9,289 bases of DNA from Thioglobus_B sp964566765 (lineage in GTDB: Bacteria; Pseudomonadota; Gammaproteobacteria; PS1; Pseudothioglobaceae). Within the stretch, counting starts at the first letter, position 1. The number at the start of each line of letters is the position of its first letter. This document shows positions 6,252 to 9,289 of this stretch, in pieces. The position numbers and the translations under genes are program-made. The DNA is taken from positions 1 to 9,289 of the forward strand of contig CAZMJI010000039.1 in NCBI GenBank assembly GCA_964566765.1, in the 5' to 3' direction. The notes beneath the pieces were generated by a model, which saw only the letters and a list, made by a program, of their open reading frames with translations, was not told the DNA's origin and made no database searches.

Positions 6252-6926
6252 CTAGTACTCAGCCAACACCGCCTTTTTAAGATTCATCGCCAAACACACT
6301 GGACAATGTTCGCCCACGTGTTTTTGAAGCTTTCTAGACGCTTTGGCCAACAAGCCTTCGATGCCTTTACGCTTAATATGAGCATTAAACGAGGCTTGAT
6401 AATTCTTTACCAGGCTGACACCAGAAAATACCACGTCGTAGATTTGCCAGTCATCACTAAGCTGCATTTTTAACGATACAATCACAGGTTTGGCATCTTG
6501 ATTAAGCCAGATTTTCAGCTTAACAATGGCTTTATTGCCCTTGCGTTTCACTTCGGGATCAGCCGCCATCTTAATACTATCCAAATCGTCGTAAGCAGCC
6601 AAAATAGCCGCGTAGTTATCCACCAAGGAGACGGCCACATAGGTCTTTAAAATCAACTGCTGTTTTGCACTTAGGCCGCTCCAATGTTTTTTCAGCGCTT
6701 GCTTAGTACTCTCATTGATGGCCAAATCCGGCAATAGGTTTGACACAATCAGTGACTCCACATCCTCGACTGAGCTTTTGCCTTGGGCTTTAGACTCTTT
6801 AAGTGCCAATAGCGCATCGGTCATGATGTGCATGGCAGCCACCTCAGGTGGTGGTGCCGACAAACTATTAGTTGAAAAAATACTACTTAGGATCAGTAGG
6901 AAGGCGGCGCTGGTTTTTTTAAACAT
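6252..6926 (-). CDS. MlaC/Ttg2D-family periplasmic phospholipid-carrier protein with CPVC tail
   Basis: A 224-aa exported protein. A signal peptide with a KK n-region and a hydrophobic core (residues 5-19) should be cleaved after about Ala24 (SLSA). The mature part has the all-in-one MlaC fold signs, ending in the family hallmark VVFSGVSLVKNYQASFNAHI (165-184) followed by GIEGLLAK. MlaC ferries phospholipids between the MlaA-OmpF outer-membrane complex and the MlaFEDB inner-membrane importer, with its lipid held in a central pocket. None of those partners is in the window, so this may be an orphan paralogue. Unusual is a 24-residue tail containing HCPVC (207-211), the only cysteines in the protein. 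Its start has no clear Shine-Dalgarno. It follows hsp33 by 45 nt on the same strand and may share its transcript. No intrinsic terminator follows it. Confidence 0.8.
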   Translation of the reverse strand: MFKKTSAAFLLILSSIFSTNSLSAPPPEVAAMHIMTDALLALKESKAQGKSSVEDVESLIVSNLLPDLAINESTKQALKKHWSGLSAKQQLILKTYVAVSLVDNYAAILAAYDDLDSIKMAADPEVKRKGNKAIVKLKIWLNQDAKPVIVSLKMQLSDDWQIYDVVFSGVSLVKNYQASFNAHIKRKGIEGLLAKASRKLQKHVGEHCPVCLAMNLKKAVLAEY

Positions 6927-6971
6927 GGAATGCTTAGTCAGACAAAATAGGTTTAATCATACCGACAGTGG

Positions 6972-7811
6972 TTAAGATTGGGCAAAAATACGCTCCAAAT
7001 CTTGCGCGTTAAAGAACACGTGGGTATTGCAGATCTCATTATGGATGGCAATCTCACCCTGCTCATCTAACAATGCCTTAGCCTCTTGCTCGCCCAGGTT
7101 GCGAATCACCGTTTCGAAGCGCGCGCGATCTTGCGGGCACTCGTAGGTCACCGACTGAGGGTCAAATAATTGCACACTCTCTTGGTGGAATAATCGGTGC
7201 AACAACACTTCGTCTTCCAACTCTAGTAATTCTTGCTCTGTAATGGTTTGTGATAGAGTGATGATGCGATCCCAGGCTTCCGTATCATGAGTCACCCCTT
7301 CTGGCATCTTCTGCACCAACATGGCATTCAGACGTTCCTTGTCACTGGCGATCCACACTTTGGAGTCAAGCTGCTCAGAGCTGGCAAAATAATCCTCAAA
7401 GGTCTGAATCAAACCGTTTGGATTTCGAGGTACAATCGACTGGAAGCTGTTGTCAGTTTGTGCGTTGTACAAGGTGGCAATAATCAGCGATTGGCCCAAT
7501 AGCGCGGCAAAATCACCGCTTAGATCTGGCGCCTCTTTGGTGCGCACCATGCCGCGCACCTTCAGATCATGCGTGACCTCAACCAATACCAAAGAGATCT
7601 CGCCATCGCCCTGGATTTGCATGGTTAGTTTGCCCTGATGCTTCATGCCGCCAGCCAACATCAAACTTAACGCCACCATCTCACCAAACAATTGACGCAC
7701 CACCGATGGGTAGGCACGGTCTTTGTTTAATGCCTGCCAAGTCTCATCCAAATCCAGATACTGGCCTCGAATGTCTAAATCTTGAAATAAAAATCTACGA
7801 ATCTGATCCAT
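6972..7811 (-). CDS. hslO: Hsp33 redox-regulated holdase chaperone, with incomplete zinc-cysteine switch
   Basis: Cytosolic holdase of the Hsp33/HslO family. From the ATG at 7811 it has 279 aa (E. coli about 292), beginning MDQIRRFLFQDLDIRGQ, which aligns with the E. coli DQLHRYLFEN region. The core fold is well preserved, including QLFGEMVALSLMLAG, MQIQGDGEISLVLVEV and the linker region LLHRLFHQESVQLFDPQ. In E. coli four cysteines (CxC and CxxC) hold zinc and form two disulfides on oxidative heat stress. Here the first pair reads CPQ (Cys225, Gln227) and the second NEIC (Asn258, Cys261). These two are the only cysteines in the protein. The alternative ATG at 7835 has AAGG 5 nt upstream but adds residues coded by two rare ATA codons. 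An ATG at 7877 would run well into rluA. It may be cotranscribed with mlaC downstream. Confidence 0.92.
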   Translation of the reverse strand: MDQIRRFLFQDLDIRGQYLDLDETWQALNKDRAYPSVVRQLFGEMVALSLMLAGGMKHQGKLTMQIQGDGEISLVLVEVTHDLKVRGMVRTKEAPDLSGDFAALLGQSLIIATLYNAQTDNSFQSIVPRNPNGLIQTFEDYFASSEQLDSKVWIASDKERLNAMLVQKMPEGVTHDTEAWDRIITLSQTITEQELLELEDEVLLHRLFHQESVQLFDPQSVTYECPQDRARFETVIRNLGEQEAKALLDEQGEIAIHNEICNTHVFFNAQDLERIFAQS

Positions 7812-7829
7812 AGGTATTATTTTAAGCTT

Positions 7830-8645
7830 ATGCATCGCAACCTTGAGAAAAAAATCCTCATTAATCACCATGGACAACTGCTGATTGATGCTTTACATGA
7901 GGCCACCCAGCTGTCAAAAACCAGCTTAAAAAGCGCTTTGGAAAAAGGTTGTGTTTGGCTAGATCAAGGCAACAAGGTGCAGCGCGTACGCCGTGCTAAA
8001 AAACCTCTAAAAGCTGGCGATAAGGTGTTTTTATACTACAATGAGAAAGTTCTCTCTAGCCCTTGTGAAGCCCCTGAATTACTACTAGATAAGCAGCACT
8101 ATAGCATCTGGTTCAAACCAGCTGGCGTACTCTCTCAAGGCAGCAAGTGGGGGGACCATTGTGCACTCACGCGCCTGAGTGAGAAGAGCTTAAAACGTGA
8201 CAGCTATTTGGTGCATCGCTTAGATCGAGCAACCAGTGGGGTGATGCTGATGGCGCATAGTAAAAAAGCCGCCAAGCAATTGTCGAACTTATTTGCCTCA
8301 CGCCAAGTTAATAAAACCTATGAAGCCATTGTGCCGGGTGAATTTACCGACACACTGAGTATTCAAACCCCGGTGGATGGTAAATCTGCCATTAGCCATA
8401 TTAAACGCCTTGATTATCAACACAATCAATCACTGCTCAGCATCACTATTGAAACCGGTCGCAAGCATCAAATCAGGCAGCACTTGAGCAGCGTGGGATT
8501 TCCCATTATTGGCGATCGTCTTTATGGTTCTGAGCAGCTGGATACAGACTTGACCTTACAATCGGTTGAATTGTCTTTTGTCTGTCCGATTGAGCAGCAA
8601 AACATCCTAGTTGCCGTTGAAGCCAGCAAGCGTCTTAAGCTTTAA
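7830..8645 (+). CDS. RluA-family RNA pseudouridine synthase
   Basis: A 271-aa enzyme that isomerises specific uridines in rRNA or tRNA to pseudouridine. The N-terminal 70 residues look like an S4 RNA-binding domain (LLIDALHEATQLSKTSLKSA, 17-36, then AGDKVFLYYNE, 62-72). The catalytic domain has WFKPAGVLSQG (94-104) and HRLDRATSG (129-137) with the catalytic Asp132. KTYEAIV (162-168) follows with the conserved Tyr164, then GRKHQIRQHL (210-219) and GFPIIGDRLYG (223-233). All active-site motifs are present. The S4 domain points to the RluC/RluD side of the family, but the exact target site cannot be told. It diverges from hsp33. There is no good Shine-Dalgarno before ATG 7830 (nearest AGG 15 nt away), but no other ATG fits the N-terminal domain. 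No terminator separates it from htpX. Confidence 0.92.
   Translation: MHRNLEKKILINHHGQLLIDALHEATQLSKTSLKSALEKGCVWLDQGNKVQRVRRAKKPLKAGDKVFLYYNEKVLSSPCEAPELLLDKQHYSIWFKPAGVLSQGSKWGDHCALTRLSEKSLKRDSYLVHRLDRATSGVMLMAHSKKAAKQLSNLFASRQVNKTYEAIVPGEFTDTLSIQTPVDGKSAISHIKRLDYQHNQSLLSITIETGRKHQIRQHLSSVGFPIIGDRLYGSEQLDTDLTLQSVELSFVCPIEQQNILVAVEASKRLKL
7890..7917 (-). promoter_or_regulatory. Possible hsp33 promoter inside rluA
   Basis: On the minus strand a perfect TTGACA (7917-7912) is followed after 16 bp by TAAAGC (7895-7890), a weak -10. Transcription would start near 7882, about 70 nt before the ATG at 7811. Because rluA and hsp33 diverge with only 18 bp between starts, the hsp33 promoter must lie within rluA coding sequence, as this one does. 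The -10 is poor, so I hold this loosely. Confidence 0.3.
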
Positions 8646-8670
8646 GCACAAAACTATTGCGCCTAATTGA

Positions 8671-8700
8671 CTTGAACTATACGATAATAAACCCTATCTA
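8671..8700 (+). promoter_or_regulatory. Sigma-32 (RpoH) type heat-shock promoter for htpX
   Basis: CTTGAA (8671-8676), a 15-nt spacer, then CCCTATCTA (8692-8700). Against the E. coli RpoH consensus CTTGAA and CCCCATNTA, only one fixed position differs (T for the fourth C). The spacing equals that of the groE promoter as I recall it. Transcription would start near 8706, about 24 nt before the htpX ATG. HtpX is a known heat-shock gene in E. coli, which supports the call. Confidence 0.7.
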
Positions 8701-8729
8701 ATGGATAACGAAATTAACACCCAATAACC

Positions 8730-9289
8730 ATGAAAAGAATCTTTTTATTTTTGGCAACCAACATTGCCATTATCGTCCTACTTAGCATTACTCTGAGAAT
8801 CCTAGGGGTTGACACCTTGCTCAAAGAAAATGGCTCGGACCTAGATGTCAATGCCCTACTGGTGTTTGCTTCAGTGTTTGGCTTTGGCGGCGCCTTTATT
8901 TCACTGGCCATCTCTAAATGGTCAGCCAAGAAAATGACCGGCGCTCAGGTGATTGAAAACCCAAGCTCTAATCGCGATAAGTGGCTAATGGACACGGTGG
9001 CCAAACAAGCCAAAATTGTCGGTATTCAAATGCCAGAAGTTGCCATTTTTCCGTCGCCAGCAATGAATGCATTTGCCACCGGTGCAAGTAAAAATAAGGC
9101 GTTAGTGGCGGTCTCCGAAGGTCTGTTAAATAATATGAACCAAGGTGAGATTGAAGCGGTCATTGGCCATGAAATGAGTCATGTGGCGAATGGTGATATG
9201 GTGACGCTAACCCTGATTCAAGGCGTGGTGAACACCTTTGTCATCTTCTTCTCACGGGTGATTGGTCATTTTGTCGATCGGGTGATTTT
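8730..9289 (+). CDS. htpX: HtpX membrane zinc metalloprotease, 3' end cut by window
   Basis: Inner-membrane M48-family endopeptidase involved in membrane-protein quality control together with FtsH. The 186 codons present cover about two thirds of the usual 290 or so residues. It begins MKRIFLFLATNIAIIVLLSI, the first membrane segment (about 4-24). A second hydrophobic segment is at about 42-62 (LLVFASVFGFGGAFISLAIS). The conserved PEVAIFPSPAMNAFATGAS region is at 102-120. The zinc motif HEMSH is at 147-151 (His147, catalytic Glu148, His151). A third membrane segment starts at about 160 and the frame is open to the edge. The third zinc ligand, a glutamate, lies beyond the window. The start is fixed by similarity to known HtpX; no Shine-Dalgarno site is evident. 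It follows rluA after 84 nt and has its own heat-shock promoter. Confidence 0.95.
   Translation, partial: MKRIFLFLATNIAIIVLLSITLRILGVDTLLKENGSDLDVNALLVFASVFGFGGAFISLAISKWSAKKMTGAQVIENPSSNRDKWLMDTVAKQAKIVGIQMPEVAIFPSPAMNAFATGASKNKALVAVSEGLLNNMNQGEIEAVIGHEMSHVANGDMVTLTLIQGVVNTFVIFFSRVIGHFVDRVI

Noticed and set aside
8641..8653. CTTAA-GCT-TTAAG palindrome at the rluA stop codon as a terminator
   Set aside because: It is a short A/T stem with no following T-tract; read-through into htpX is more likely.
8667..8702. Sigma-70 promoter for htpX using TTGACT or TTGAAC with TCTAAT
   Set aside because: Spacers of 19 bp or more make these poor; the heat-shock type match in the same bases is much better.
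8714..8929. Minus-strand open frame of 71 codons at the start of htpX
   Set aside because: It is the reverse of clear htpX coding sequence, with HtpX motifs continuing to the edge.
5522..9289. ops pause element as a local RfaH target
   Set aside because: I looked for GCGGTAG-type sequence on both strands and found only partial matches inside coding regions.

Overview
The window looks like a chromosomal segment from a gammaproteobacterium of low to moderate GC. The signs are an RfaH-type NusG paralogue, an MlaC/Ttg2D-type periplasmic protein, Hsp33 and HtpX, all read from sequence. The mix of a Liv-type importer beside these core genes would fit a marine sulfur-oxidising relative such as the SUP05/Thioglobus group. 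That placement is an impression, not a result.

Left part (1-5160, minus strand): a complete branched-chain-amino-acid-type (HAAT family) ABC importer in canonical order. A Tat-exported substrate-binding protein comes first, followed by an intrinsic terminator/attenuator. Then come the permeases LivH and LivM and the ATPases LivG and LivF; LivF runs off the left edge, probably by only a few residues. The last four genes are packed with 4-nt gaps or 4- to 8-nt overlaps, and their Shine-Dalgarno sites lie inside the preceding gene. The binding protein has its own leader and a candidate promoter. The substrate cannot be read from sequence.

Middle (5148-7811, minus strand): a 374-base gap rich in small palindromes, then an RfaH-like elongation factor, an MlaC-like lipid-carrier protein with a CPVC tail, and Hsp33. 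The Hsp33 keeps only two of the four zinc-ligating cysteines of the redox switch, which is the most unusual coding feature in the window. The RfaH-like protein has lysine where Escherichia coli RfaH has the autoinhibitory Glu48.

Right part (7830-9289, plus strand): an RluA-family pseudouridine synthase diverges from Hsp33 with almost no intergenic space. It is followed by the membrane metalloprotease HtpX, cut by the right edge. A very good match to a sigma-32 heat-shock promoter sits 30 bases before htpX.

I found no CRISPR array, tRNA, rRNA, insertion sequence or phage gene, and no clearly new multi-gene system. The interesting signals are residue-level changes in known families and regulatory structures between genes.
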